Below are positions 51,680 through 60,419 of a stretch of DNA of 64,000 nucleotides, piece by piece (within the stretch, counting starts at the first letter, position 1; every line of letters starts with the position of its first letter). The translations under genes were made by a program, and so were the position numbers. Under the pieces are notes generated by a model that made no database searches, was not told the DNA's origin, and worked only from the letters and a program-made list of their open reading frames with translations. Origin of the DNA: Mucilaginibacter sp. SG564 (GTDB lineage Bacteria; Bacteroidota; Bacteroidia; Sphingobacteriales; Sphingobacteriaceae); NCBI RefSeq assembly GCF_013149275.1, contig NZ_JABGNA010000007.1, positions 1 to 64,000 on the forward strand, read 5' to 3'.

Positions 51680-53080
51680 TTAAAAATTATTAATGAATAT
51701 GCCGAAATCGCCGGTAGCTGCCGATTTAAACAGCAGTGCCTGCCATACATTGTTTAAGGCAATGTAGCGGTCAACCTCGGCACGGTTCAGTGTATAAAGA
51801 GCCTGGGTAAAATCAACAATGTTGGCCAGTCCGTTTTTATATAAGGTATATTTCTGCTTGTAAGCATCGCTCGCGGCCGAAACCTCAACCGGTACCTCGC
51901 GGTAGTTTTTCAATGAATTACCGATGCGGGTTTGTGCCAATGCCAGCTGTGCCGTCAGTTGCTGCTGCACCAAGTCGTAGTCATTTTTGAACTGCGCTGA
52001 GGTATATTTTTGCGATTGTACCTGGTAATGCACCCTGAATGGGCTGGTAATATTCCAAACCATGGCTACACCAAACAGATAATTGTACCGGGTTGGATTG
52101 GCCCCGGCGCCATAACTACTGTTAACGCTGTTTGGGTTGGTGGTATAATCATAATTAAAACCTGATCCCCTGCCCTGGTACACACCAAACAAGGTAAATG
52201 TAGGGTAGCTGAAAGTTCTGAGGTATTTGGCCTGCTCATCGCTTACGCCGATGCGGTTTTGCAGATAGCGTAATTGCGGGTGGTCTGCCAGTTGTACCGC
52301 GCTTGTAGCATCCAATGTGGTAGGCAGTTTGGTTACAAAGGCGCTGTCCAATAAAAAATCCTGCGCCGGGATGCCCAGGTAAACCGAAAGTTGGTTGCTC
52401 TGATCTTGAACAGTTTGCTGCGTATTGGTCAACGAGATTTTGGCGTTGGATACCTCCGCGTTGGCCAAAGCCGAATCCACACCCGGATTCAGTCCATTCT
52501 TTACACGGGCCGCCACAACTTTTTGCAGATCCATAGCACGGTTCAGGTTATCCTGCTGTGCCTTTTCCAGTTGCTGAGCCGCCAGTAGATTTAAATAGGT
52601 GCTGGCTACACGAACTTCGTGCTGAAATTGCTCTTGTACCAGATCCGTCTCTTCACGGTTAACAATGTTCTTTTGTACTTTGATCCGTTCTTTTGATTTA
52701 CCGAAGCTGAAAAAATCCCAGCTTACGTTACTTAAATACAAGGAGCCAAATGCCGCGTTCCAGTTTTGATTAGCCTGGGCGGGGCCTGATGATGCTACGG
52801 ATAAACCACGGTAACCATACAAAGGTCCGTTTTGGCCGTTGGCCGTTCCGTAGTCTTGTTGTGCCGAGATGCTTACATCTGGTAGATATTCTGTACGTGT
52901 TTCTTTTAGAAATGCCTTAGCAGCGTTTAACTGATTAGCTTTGGATTTGATGGTACCGTAGTTAGCGAGTGCCATTTGTTCAGCATCTTTGATGTTTAAA
53001 ACTTTTTGCTGAGCCTGAGCCTGGAAGACAAATAAAACACCTAAAAACAGAAGTAGTTGTTTTGAAGGTAGCTTATACAT
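51680..53080 (-). CDS. TolC-family outer-membrane efflux channel
   Basis: From the ATG at 53080 the product has 466 residues with a signal peptide (SKQLLLFLGVLFVFQAQA). It shows the duplicated OEP repeat of long coiled helices (for example NQLNAAKAFLKETRTEYLPD and TLYKNGLANIVDFTQALYTL). It is the first gene of the operon, 21 bases before the pump gene, and diverges from a LysR regulator. The start at 53155 is rejected because it lies upstream of the -7 box at 53101-53108. Confidence 0.93.
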   Translation of the reverse strand: MYKLPSKQLLLFLGVLFVFQAQAQQKVLNIKDAEQMALANYGTIKSKANQLNAAKAFLKETRTEYLPDVSISAQQDYGTANGQNGPLYGYRGLSVASSGPAQANQNWNAAFGSLYLSNVSWDFFSFGKSKERIKVQKNIVNREETDLVQEQFQHEVRVASTYLNLLAAQQLEKAQQDNLNRAMDLQKVVAARVKNGLNPGVDSALANAEVSNAKISLTNTQQTVQDQSNQLSVYLGIPAQDFLLDSAFVTKLPTTLDATSAVQLADHPQLRYLQNRIGVSDEQAKYLRTFSYPTFTLFGVYQGRGSGFNYDYTTNPNSVNSSYGAGANPTRYNYLFGVAMVWNITSPFRVHYQVQSQKYTSAQFKNDYDLVQQQLTAQLALAQTRIGNSLKNYREVPVEVSAASDAYKQKYTLYKNGLANIVDFTQALYTLNRAEVDRYIALNNVWQALLFKSAATGDFGIFINNF

Positions 53081-53082
53081 AA

Positions 53083-53108
53083 CGTGTATTTTATACACGG
53101 CAAAGGTA
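53083..53108 (-). promoter_or_regulatory. Promoter and leader hairpin of the efflux operon
   Basis: On the minus strand TACCTTTG (53101-53108) is a perfect -7 box. The short leader contains CGTGTATAAAATACACG (53083-53099), a 6-bp stem with a five-base loop two bases before the start codon. It could act as operator or translational gate. Confidence 0.6.
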
Positions 53109-53137
53109 GGGCTATAGGATGTATGAAAAAAATGAAT

Positions 53138-53145
53138 TAATTTTG
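53138..53145 (+). promoter_or_regulatory. -7 promoter box of the LysR gene
   Basis: TAATTTTG is a perfect -7 element, 24 bases before the LysR start. ATGAATT (53132) and AATTCAT (53162) flank it as an inverted repeat that could be the regulator's site. Confidence 0.5.
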
Positions 53146-53169
53146 TCATAATCATTAGTAAAATTCATA

Positions 53170-54114
53170 ATGAACATAGCACTCCACCACTTCCGCTTAG
53201 TTGATACCATATCAAAAGAGGGCACATTAACTAAAGCAGCCGAAACGCTGCACCTTACTCAATCGGCCCTGAGCCACCAGTTAAAGGAACTGGAAAAAGA
53301 GCTGGATATTGAAGTTTTTCACCGCGAAGGCAAAAAATTACATTTGTCTGAGATTGGCTATCGCTTTTTGCGCAGTTCTGAGAAGATCATTGCCGAGATA
53401 CGCTCGATGGAAGAGGACATCCGCAACTATAAAAACGGTAAAACCGGCAAGCTCAATATCAGTATGCAGTGCTATACGGCCTACCACTGGCTGCCCGGTG
53501 TTATCAAAGATTTTAAAAGCCAGTGGCCGGATATCCATATCAACATCGTATCGGATGCCACCCGCCGCCCGTTGGAATACCTCATGCGAGGCGACCTGGA
53601 TCTGGGTATTGTACGTACCCAGATGGTGAACACCAAAATAACTTACGAACCTATTTTTGAGGACCGCCTAAATGCTATTTTACCAGCAGATCATCCACTG
53701 GCCAAAAAGGATGTAATCAATATCTGCGATTTTCAGGATCAGGACCTGATACTGGCCCTTTATGATCCCAGCTACCAGGATACCCCGCTTATTGAAACCC
53801 TGATACAGGAACAACACGTAAAACCCAAAACACTCAACCGCATCCACTACACCGATGCTACCATCGAGATGGTAAACGCGGGCCTGGGCATCAGCGTAAT
53901 GGCCGACTGGATAGTGAAACCTTACCTGGCCAACCGGAACGTAGTGGCCAAACCATTACACCACAGCGTAGCCAAACGCACTTGGTATGCCGCTACCTGC
54001 AAGGATAACCCGGTTATCCAGAATTTCCTGGCCTGCCTGAAACTGTATTTTGCCGAGAATCAAATGTGTATGGAAGAAGAGCATTTTGAAGAATTACTGG
54101 AACAGGTGGTTTAA
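53170..54114 (+). CDS. LysR-family transcriptional regulator
   Basis: The 314-residue protein has the LysR winged helix at the N-terminus (TLTKAAETLHLTQSALSHQL, then ELEKELDIEVFHREGKKLHL) and a periplasmic-binding-like effector domain (about 90-300; GDLDLGIVRTQM, ADHPLAKKD). The N-terminal domain resembles MetR-type regulators, but the adjacent divergent efflux operon is the likely target. The GH8 frame starts within its 3' end, so those two genes overlap or abut. Confidence 0.92.
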   Translation: MNIALHHFRLVDTISKEGTLTKAAETLHLTQSALSHQLKELEKELDIEVFHREGKKLHLSEIGYRFLRSSEKIIAEIRSMEEDIRNYKNGKTGKLNISMQCYTAYHWLPGVIKDFKSQWPDIHINIVSDATRRPLEYLMRGDLDLGIVRTQMVNTKITYEPIFEDRLNAILPADHPLAKKDVINICDFQDQDLILALYDPSYQDTPLIETLIQEQHVKPKTLNRIHYTDATIEMVNAGLGISVMADWIVKPYLANRNVVAKPLHHSVAKRTWYAATCKDNPVIQNFLACLKLYFAENQMCMEEEHFEELLEQVV

Positions 54115-55384
54115 CCTCCTTTTTGTACTGGGTATAAGTATTGGAAACCTCACCCCGGCCCTCTCCAAAGGAGAGGGAATTAAAGAGATACAGAGTAAAG
54201 TCCTCTCCAAAGGAGAGGATTTAGGTGAGGTCTCCATGCCCTTCCCGCAGCATTACTCCTACACCAAAGGCAGCATCAAACCCAACCACCTGTCCCAACA
54301 ACAATTGGATAAACAGGTAGAACTATTTTATAATCAGTGGAAAAAGCGCTACGTAAAACCCGGCTGCAAACCTGATCAATATTATATTTGGTTTGAAAGA
54401 AAAGGCAAAGAATGTGTATCCGAAGGTCAGGGCTACGGTATGGTTATAACCGTACTGATGGCCGGTTATGATCCATCTGCACGACATACTTTTGACGGCC
54501 TTTACCGGTATTTCAAAGCCCACCCGGCTAAAACATCCCCCTACCTCATGGCTTGGGCTCAGGTAAAAGGCTGTAAAGATCTTGACCACAGCACCGCTAC
54601 CGATGGCGATATGGATATTGCCTATTCCCTGCTGCTGGCTGGCAAACAATGGGGCAATACCGGCAGTATCAATTACCTGCACGAAGCGCAAAGCATCATA
54701 GCGGCCATTATGCAGCACGAGATCAACCCCAAGACTTATTCCGTTTTGCTGAGCGACGCCATTGAATATGATAGCGCCGACTACTTCGATATGCGTTCAT
54801 CCGACTTTATGCCGGCCCATTTTAAAGCCTTTGAAGCCACTTTACATAACGGCAAATGGAAATCAGCAATCGATAATAATTATCACCTCTTCTCTACTAT
54901 GCAAGCCCAATACAGCCCCGATGCCGGCCTGGTACCCGATTTTATCCGCGGCATCAATAAAACCCATCATCCGGCACAACGCAATTATCTCGAATCACCA
55001 TACGATGGTTATTATAACTACAATGCCTGCCGCGTACCCTGGCGAATAGCCAGCGACTATTTATTATATGGTGACCAAAGAGCTAAGATTTTCACCGATA
55101 AAATAAACCACTGGATCCGCGAAACCACCAATGGCAATCCCGATAATATTTCGGCAGGATATACCCTGGCCGGGAATGATATCAAAGGCCGGTATTTTGA
55201 AGCGCTGAGTTTTATAGCCCCTTTCACCGTATCAGCCACGGTTGATCAGCGTAACCAACAATGGCTCAATAAACTATGGGATTACCTGGTTGCCTTTAAA
55301 CTCCGAGATTACGACTATTACGATAACAGCATCAAAATGCTTGACATGATCATCGTATCGGGTAATTACTGGAAAGCATCTTGA
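54050..55384 (+). CDS. Glycoside hydrolase family 8, with palindromic element inside the frame
   Basis: The frame from 54050 (TTG) to 55384 has 444 codons. The catalytic domain begins near codon 63. It has the acid Glu in SEGQGYGM and the full PROSITE-type signature ATDGDMDIAYSLLLAGKQW. GH8 enzymes cut beta-1,4 glucans, xylan or chitosan. Upstream, codons 17-33 encode a hydrophobic stretch (WFNLLFVLGISIG) that looks like a signal peptide, and an 85-base palindromic repeat (54147-54231) separates it from the domain, in frame. The start is uncertain: TTG at 54050 overlaps the LysR gene by 65 bases, while an ATG at 54236 would give a protein with no signal peptide. Confidence 0.8.
   Translation: MPRIKCVWKKSILKNYWNRWFNLLFVLGISIGNLTPALSKGEGIKEIQSKVLSKGEDLGEVSMPFPQHYSYTKGSIKPNHLSQQQLDKQVELFYNQWKKRYVKPGCKPDQYYIWFERKGKECVSEGQGYGMVITVLMAGYDPSARHTFDGLYRYFKAHPAKTSPYLMAWAQVKGCKDLDHSTATDGDMDIAYSLLLAGKQWGNTGSINYLHEAQSIIAAIMQHEINPKTYSVLLSDAIEYDSADYFDMRSSDFMPAHFKAFEATLHNGKWKSAIDNNYHLFSTMQAQYSPDAGLVPDFIRGINKTHHPAQRNYLESPYDGYYNYNACRVPWRIASDYLLYGDQRAKIFTDKINHWIRETTNGNPDNISAGYTLAGNDIKGRYFEALSFIAPFTVSATVDQRNQQWLNKLWDYLVAFKLRDYDYYDNSIKMLDMIIVSGNYWKAS
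54147..54231. repeat. CTCTCCAAAGGAGAG palindromic element inside the GH8 frame
   Basis: ACCTCACC (54147) and GGTGAGGT (54231) are outer arms. Two inner hairpins, CCTCTCCAAAGGAGAGG, occur at about 54160-54177 and 54201-54218. This type is normally intergenic in Bacteroidota (a relative lies at 30361-30486). Here the reading frame passes through it and encodes LTPALSKGEGIKEIQ and LSKGEDLGEV. Confidence 0.85.
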
Positions 55385-55531
55385 TTTCGAATTAACTTCG
55401 TTGAGGGCGCCGTCGTTTCAGATGTTCGAATTTTGATTTATTTTTAATTTCGGATTCAGCAATCGAATTTATTATTATGTTAATTCTTAAATTCCGTAAA
55501 TTCTGGTTCAGAATACTTAATTTATAACCAA

Positions 55532-55954
55532 ATGGAACAATACGAGAAACTGTATCTGTATAAACGGATAGTGCAAGCCAAACTATTCATCGACAGTCAT
55601 TTCTCCCAAAACATTGATATTTCCAACATAGCCGATGAAGCATGCTTCTCCAAATATCACTTTATCAGGCTTTTTAAATCCATATACGGTAAAACCCCGC
55701 ATCATTATCTTACCCAAGTGCGGATAGACAAAGCCCGCCTATTATTGGCCGAAGGCAATACCATTATGGATGTTTGTGTAAGCATCGGTTTTGACAGTCC
55801 CACATCGTTTACAGCCGTATTTAAAAAAGTGGTGGGTAAAACACCTTCAGTGTTTCAAAACAGTCAAAAAGCAAAGCAGCAGGCCATTCGAGCTAATCCC
55901 TTATCTGCTGTTCCAAATTGCTTTGCAGAATCGCACGGCTACATCAAAAAATAG
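55532..55954 (+). CDS. AraC-family transcriptional regulator (DNA-binding domain only)
   Basis: The 140-residue protein consists of two AraC helix-turn-helix units (NIDISNIADEACFSKYHFIR and NTIMDVCVSIGFDSPTSFTA, then FKKVVGKTPS) with no N-terminal sensor domain. It heads a compact group: a VOC protein at 56023 and a DUF1569 protein at 56440 follow closely on the same strand. This suggests it controls or senses the chemistry of that group, but the inducer is unknown. Confidence 0.9.
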   Translation: MEQYEKLYLYKRIVQAKLFIDSHFSQNIDISNIADEACFSKYHFIRLFKSIYGKTPHHYLTQVRIDKARLLLAEGNTIMDVCVSIGFDSPTSFTAVFKKVVGKTPSVFQNSQKAKQQAIRANPLSAVPNCFAESHGYIKK

Positions 55955-56022
55955 CAATTTTCAAGAGGTAATAATGTGATGCATTGCCCATGTTTGTATT
56001 GTTAACCAAATACATACAAAAA

Positions 56023-56436
56023 ATGATCACCAAAGTAACGCACATGTGCATTTATGTTCTTGACCAGAACCGCGCATACGATTTCTATGTAAACAAGCTG
56101 GGTTTCAAGGTACACACAGATGCCCCCATGGGCGAAGGTGCCCGGTGGCTGACCGTAACCCCGCCCGAACAACCCGAACTGGAAATAACCCTGTTCCTGG
56201 TTGCCGAAGGTGGCATGTTTGATAAGGAAACCGTACAAACCATGACCCACCTTATCCAAAAAGGAACCTTCGGTGCGGCCGTATTCACCTGCCACGACCT
56301 GCTGGCAACCTACGAAGAATTAAAGGCTAAAGGAGTGGTATTCAAAAAGGTACCAACAAAAGAGTTTTATGGCTATGAAGCCTTGTTTACAGACGATTCT
56401 GGCAACTGGTTTTCATTGGCACAAATTGAATCTTAA
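56023..56436 (+). CDS. VOC (glyoxalase-like) family protein
   Basis: From the ATG at 56023 the protein has 137 residues. It carries the VOC fold with a metal His in THMCIYVLDQNRAYDFYVNK, Glu in ELEITLFLV, and YEALFTDDSGNWFSLAQ at the C-terminus. This resembles glyoxalase I or dioxygenase-like subfamilies and includes the typical LGF and DNSG text. It follows the AraC gene by 68 bases and precedes the DUF1569 gene by three bases, so the last two are almost certainly co-translated. Confidence 0.88.
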   Translation: MITKVTHMCIYVLDQNRAYDFYVNKLGFKVHTDAPMGEGARWLTVTPPEQPELEITLFLVAEGGMFDKETVQTMTHLIQKGTFGAAVFTCHDLLATYEELKAKGVVFKKVPTKEFYGYEALFTDDSGNWFSLAQIES

Positions 56437-56439
56437 GCT

Positions 56440-56883
56440 ATGAAATCGATCTTCGACCAGCAAACAAGGGATGAACTCATTGGCAGGGTGAATTCATTAA
56501 ACAGAGACAGCAAGGCGCAATGGGGCAAAATGAATGTTTACCAGATGGTAAGGCATTGCAACCTTTGGGAAGACATGATGCAAGGCAGGCAAAAATACAA
56601 ACGTGCATTTATCGGTCGTATTTTTGGCCGGGTGGCTTTACGCAGGGTTATGAAAGATGAATCGCCCCTGGCGAGAAATACCCCTACTCTTCCCGAACTT
56701 AGAATTACCGGCAATGGCGACATGGTATCAGAGCGGACGGAATGGCTCGCCAAGATCAGGGATTATGCTAATTTCTCCAATCCAGGCTTTATACATCCAT
56801 TTTTTGGTTCTATGACCCGCGAACAGATCGGTCCCTTTGTTTATAAACATATCGACCATCATTTACGGCAGTTTGGGGCGTAA
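56440..56883 (+). CDS. DUF1569 / DinB-like protein
   Basis: The 147-residue protein is a helical bundle of the DinB superfamily: WGKMNVYQMVRHCNLWEDMM contains the first His, and HPFFGSMTREQIGPFVYKHI with DHHLRQFG the C-terminal His residues that bind metal. Related proteins include thiol-dependent transferases. The gene starts three bases after the VOC gene. Function is not known. Confidence 0.82.
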   Translation: MKSIFDQQTRDELIGRVNSLNRDSKAQWGKMNVYQMVRHCNLWEDMMQGRQKYKRAFIGRIFGRVALRRVMKDESPLARNTPTLPELRITGNGDMVSERTEWLAKIRDYANFSNPGFIHPFFGSMTREQIGPFVYKHIDHHLRQFGA

Positions 56884-57092
56884 ATTAAGTATGTTAATGG
56901 ATGCCATCACCCGGCTTCATCCTATGGCGCGTTAGGATAATTAAAAAAGCGGGGCATTGAGATTCCTCTATTGAAGGGGTGTAGGGAATGTTCTGATCAC
57001 TTCATCAACACCTCTTCACCTCTCATTTAATCGATAACATCTTTTTGCACTACTGACATAGGGCTGTCATGTGGCTCGGTTTTCTTTGTTTC

Positions 57093-57686
57093 ATGAAACA
57101 AACCATTCCATCATCAAAAAAAGAGCTACCGTTGCTTTCTTTTAAAACCTCCGCACAATGGGAAAAATGGCTGGACAAGAACTATGAAAATACAGATGGC
57201 ATCTGGCTGAAGATATTCAAAAAGGACTCGGGCATAAAATCCATTAATTACGCGATGGCCTTAGATGTGGCTCTTTGCTTTGGATGGATAGATGGGATTA
57301 AAAAGAAATTGGATGAGGTATCCTTTATTCAAAAATTCACACCCAGAAGGGCCAGAAGTACTTGGTCCTACCGGAACACGGAGCACATCCAAAGGTTAAC
57401 CACCAGTGGAAAAATGCGCCCTCCGGGTATTGCACAGGTAGATATGGCCAAAGCTGATGGTCGCTGGGAAAAAGCTTACGCTCCGCAACAGGAGGCGATC
57501 ATTCCGGAGGATTTTATGAAAGAGTTAAACAATAATACAAAAGCCAGGGCCTTTTTTGATACGCTTAACAAAACCAACCTTTTTATTATATACTACCATT
57601 TGCATCAGGCAAAAACACCCGAAACAAGAGAAAAGAGAATTCAACGGTTTATAACCAAGCTGGAACAGAGAGAAATGTTGGTTTGA
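57093..57686 (+). CDS. YdeI/OmdA-family protein
   Basis: From the ATG at 57093 the product has 197 residues. KEWEKWL-like N-terminus (AQWEKWLDKNYENTDGIWLK), then LDVALCFGWIDGIKKKLDE, the RR-rich FTPRRARSTWSY and C-terminal helices ending KRIQRFITKLEQ match the YdeI/OmpD-associated family. Members have been linked to bacteriocin or antimicrobial-peptide protection and to membrane stress, without a clear reaction. A GTG-free start eight codons upstream (57069) is also possible. Confidence 0.85.
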   Translation: MKQTIPSSKKELPLLSFKTSAQWEKWLDKNYENTDGIWLKIFKKDSGIKSINYAMALDVALCFGWIDGIKKKLDEVSFIQKFTPRRARSTWSYRNTEHIQRLTTSGKMRPPGIAQVDMAKADGRWEKAYAPQQEAIIPEDFMKELNNNTKARAFFDTLNKTNLFIIYYHLHQAKTPETREKRIQRFITKLEQREMLV

Positions 57687-57741
57687 TGAGCCTTAGCCGC
57701 TTTATACAGGGGCAATCGAAGCCTACTCTTTTAGCCAAAAT

Positions 57742-57822
57742 TGTCATTTCGAACAGAGAGAGAAATCTTATAAAATTGTCAAGGCATTATGCAGAAGATT
57801 TCTCTCTCCATTCGAAATAACA
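57742..57822. repeat. TCATTTCGAA palindrome
   Basis: TGTCATTTCGAA and GAGAGAGAAATCT on the left pair with AGATTTCTCTCTC and TTCGAAATAACA on the right around a 30-base centre. It lies between the convergent YdeI and amine-oxidase genes and replaces a conventional terminator. Confidence 0.8.
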
Positions 57823-57842
57823 TCGTTTTACGCTTAATAAAT

Positions 57843-59147
57843 TTATGATATAATCATCTCCGCCACACCCCTTCCGCTGGTCAAAGCAGCTTCTACGGTA
57901 CCCATGGCGGTGCCTTCATAAAGATATTCGCCGGCAAAAAACAGGGTGTCATCAATTGGTGTGTTTAACGTGTTACGACAGACAAGCGCGTTAACCGTAT
58001 CATAAGCATATGAGCCCAGGGTAAATGGTTTGGCTGTCCAGTTTACCACTTTCCATGCTTTAAGTCTTTGCTGTAATTCCTCCACACTCAGGCGGAAAAT
58101 ATTGGCAAGCGACTGCAAGGCCTGCACCAGTATTTCTTCATCCGTCTTTTCTTTTTTGGCTTCGGCATCCGGTCCTCCTATCCAGCCGGTAAATATGTTG
58201 GATCGCTCCGGAAATTGCGTCCACCAGGTAGGTATTTCTTCCTGCGAAAGCAGATAGCCCATATTGTCGAGGCTCCGGCCAATGCGTACTTCGGTTTCTT
58301 CACTGTACCAGAAAGCCTCGTCAAATTCCAATAATATTTTGATCACCGAACCAAAACCCATCCCCTGTATAGCTTCGGCGTGCGCTTTAAGCGGCGGATG
58401 AAAAGCTATTCCGCCTGTTTGGCCTTCACCAGCTTTCAAAACACCAAGCGGTACAGCCAACACTATTTGTTGGGCGTGGTAAGCTGTACCGTCAGCTGTA
58501 ATGGCACTTACCTTCCCGGGGCTCCAATAAATATCCTTTACTATGGCGTTCAGAAATATTTGACCGTTATTGGATTTGCATTCACCAGCCAGGTAATTCA
58601 GTAAAGTCACGTACCCTCCTGCTACCCGGTGCTGCGCGCTGTCATCTTCGCTTTGCCACTCCTTCCGCAAGGCAAAGCTGCTGGCTTTCTGTGGGTCGGC
58701 GGTATCATAGCCTGATACAAATTGCCTCACCGAGGTACGCATCCGCGCATATTCATCATCAGGAAACTCTTTCAGCATAAACTCTTCAATACTGACGTCC
58801 TGCTGCAGGCTGTTCAATTTGTCGATCAGCAAATCCCAATGCTCAATAAATGATTCATTTTCTACAAAGGCACCCTCATCATATTGTACCATCTCTGCCG
58901 AAGCAGAACGATAAGGTATACCCGCCTCGTTCAATAAGCCTATGGTAACCGGCAGATCTCCATGTACAAACTCGGCCCCTAGTTCTGTATATTCTCCGGT
59001 TGTAGCATCATATTGTGTGTGGATGCGCCCCCCGATGCGGTTATCTGCCTCCAGTACTATTACCTTTTTACCCGTGTTGGCTAGTTCGCTAGCAGCCATT
59101 AGTCCGGCGGCACCGGCGCCTACGATCAGTATATCAGCAGTGTTCAT
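57843..59147 (-). CDS. FAD-dependent amine oxidase
   Basis: The 434-residue enzyme begins with the dinucleotide-binding loop ILIVGAGAAGLMAASELANT and the FAD motif VLEADNRIGGRIHT, followed by LGAEFVHGD, the flavin-facing region. C-terminal FFAGEYLYEGTAMGTVEAAL is the second flavin site of monoamine/polyamine oxidases. It would oxidise an amine to an aldehyde in the cytoplasm, giving peroxide. The substrate is unknown. The gene is monocistronic. Confidence 0.92.
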   Translation of the reverse strand: MNTADILIVGAGAAGLMAASELANTGKKVIVLEADNRIGGRIHTQYDATTGEYTELGAEFVHGDLPVTIGLLNEAGIPYRSASAEMVQYDEGAFVENESFIEHWDLLIDKLNSLQQDVSIEEFMLKEFPDDEYARMRTSVRQFVSGYDTADPQKASSFALRKEWQSEDDSAQHRVAGGYVTLLNYLAGECKSNNGQIFLNAIVKDIYWSPGKVSAITADGTAYHAQQIVLAVPLGVLKAGEGQTGGIAFHPPLKAHAEAIQGMGFGSVIKILLEFDEAFWYSEETEVRIGRSLDNMGYLLSQEEIPTWWTQFPERSNIFTGWIGGPDAEAKKEKTDEEILVQALQSLANIFRLSVEELQQRLKAWKVVNWTAKPFTLGSYAYDTVNALVCRNTLNTPIDDTLFFAGEYLYEGTAMGTVEAALTSGRGVAEMIIS

Positions 59148-59325
59148 ATTTTATAAACAAAGTTAGGTTTTGTATTGATGGCGGCAACGTATCGCCATGG
59201 TCAAAACAAAACATGACAAAAGCCATACAACAGGCCTAAAAAATCGCGGATTGTAACTAAAGTCACCCATTTCATATTTCTATTACTTTTACCAACAAAC
59301 ATTCATCATTTAACTTATTTGAATT

Positions 59326-59568
59326 ATGTCAGACAGTGTACAACTAATACCAGGTAATTCCCTGATAACCGAAACACCTGAAGAAGGTAGGGCATTAGCC
59401 ATTAAAATGTCGCGTCTTATAATTAAGATCACCCAGCCGGATGCGGCGGTACGCGAAAGATTACGCCCAATTTACGCCGAAGATGCTGCTATGCTTATTG
59501 CTATAGGTCAAACCGTAGCTATTGAATTTGCCACCATTGCTGCCGCGAATAATTATTGGAAAAAATAA
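59326..59568 (+). CDS. Small hypothetical protein
   Basis: An 80-residue, mainly helical protein (AIKMSRLIIKITQPDAAV, then YAEDAAMLIAIGQTVAIEFA) with no recognised family. It could be a small regulatory partner. It lies 54 bases upstream of the Crp/Fnr gene on the same strand, so the two may be co-transcribed, but a 28-base dyad lies between them. Confidence 0.5.
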   Translation: MSDSVQLIPGNSLITETPEEGRALAIKMSRLIIKITQPDAAVRERLRPIYAEDAAMLIAIGQTVAIEFATIAAANNYWKK

Positions 59569-59593
59569 GCACACACCGTTACAACAAGGTAAA

Positions 59594-59621
59594 TTTGCTG
59601 CAGATAATGAACTGCAGCAAA
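59594..59621 (+). promoter_or_regulatory. Perfect dyad directly before the Crp/Fnr start codon
   Basis: TTTGCTGCAG (59594-59603) and CTGCAGCAAA (59612-59621) form ten perfect pairs around an eight-base loop. The ATG at 59623 is one base beyond the dyad. It lacks a T-tract, so it is not a terminator; an operator or translation-blocking hairpin is likely. Confidence 0.6.
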
Positions 59622-59622
59622 A

Positions 59623-60258
59623 ATGGATGAATTTGAAACCAATCTGATAAGCCAATGTCTGGCCGAATTTGGAAAAGATTTGCTCGGCGAACTGATCAGC
59701 TTTGGTAAACTTAAATCATTTGAGCCGGATGAATATGTGGTAAGGCAGGGTCAGTTGGTTCGAAATTTGCCCATATTGATCAATGGAACGGTAAAAGTTT
59801 ACAGCGAGGAGGATGGCTTGCCCTTCCTCCTGTATTACATCAACCCGGGCTCTACCTGTATTTTTAGCTTCGCCCATCTGTTTAATGAAAAAGAAGTGAG
59901 TTTTTCGGGTATTACGGAGGAGCGGTCGCTCCTTTTACTGGTTCCTATTTATAAAGCCCGCGAATGGTTGCTCAAATATCCGGCATTCAGCGAGATGATC
60001 CTGCATGAATATCAGAAACATTATAACGACCTGCTGGAAACCACCAAACAAGTAATTTGCTATAATCTTGAAGACCGTCTGTTGCAATATTTGAAAACAA
60101 AAGTAGCTATAAATAAATCAACCGAGCTGGTGATCACCCATCAGCACATAGCCGCCGATCTGGCCACCTCAAGGGAAGTGATTTCCCGCTTGTTAAAGAA
60201 GATGGAGAAAGATCAGAAGATCACACAATCACCTCGTAAAATTAAACTGATTGTATAA
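59623..60258 (+). CDS. Crp/Fnr-family transcriptional regulator
   Basis: The 211-residue protein has an N-terminal cyclic-nucleotide-binding-like barrel (YVVRQGQLVRNLPILINGTV...) and a C-terminal winged helix (about 160-211; LVITHQHIAADLATSREVIS then RLLKKMEKDQKI). It lacks the four Cys residues of Fnr-type iron-sulfur sensors and the canonical cAMP-binding Arg-Glu pattern, so its ligand is open. Bacteroidota carry many such regulators for oxidative or nitrosative stress and metabolism. A perfect dyad abuts its start codon. Confidence 0.9.
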   Translation: MDEFETNLISQCLAEFGKDLLGELISFGKLKSFEPDEYVVRQGQLVRNLPILINGTVKVYSEEDGLPFLLYYINPGSTCIFSFAHLFNEKEVSFSGITEERSLLLLVPIYKAREWLLKYPAFSEMILHEYQKHYNDLLETTKQVICYNLEDRLLQYLKTKVAINKSTELVITHQHIAADLATSREVISRLLKKMEKDQKITQSPRKIKLIV

Positions 60259-60343
60259 ATAAGGTGGAGCAAGGATGCCGGTACCAATTTAAGTTTGGCT
60301 TATGACTTAATCGCCACAGTTAGTTCAATGCATTAAATAAAAA

Positions 60344-60371
60344 AGCGCTCCGTATCTCACCCCGGAGCGCT
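60344..60371 (-). terminator. Terminator of the susC remnant
   Basis: AGCGCTCCG and CGGAGCGCT pair perfectly and are followed on the minus strand by TTTTTTATTT. The direction fits a minus-strand transcript, hence the degraded susC at 60420-60755. It does not suit the plus-strand Crp/Fnr gene. Confidence 0.65.
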
Positions 60372-60419
60372 ACTCAATGTTCCTACAAACACTGATCAAC
60401 TAAACTCAGATCTCTACAA

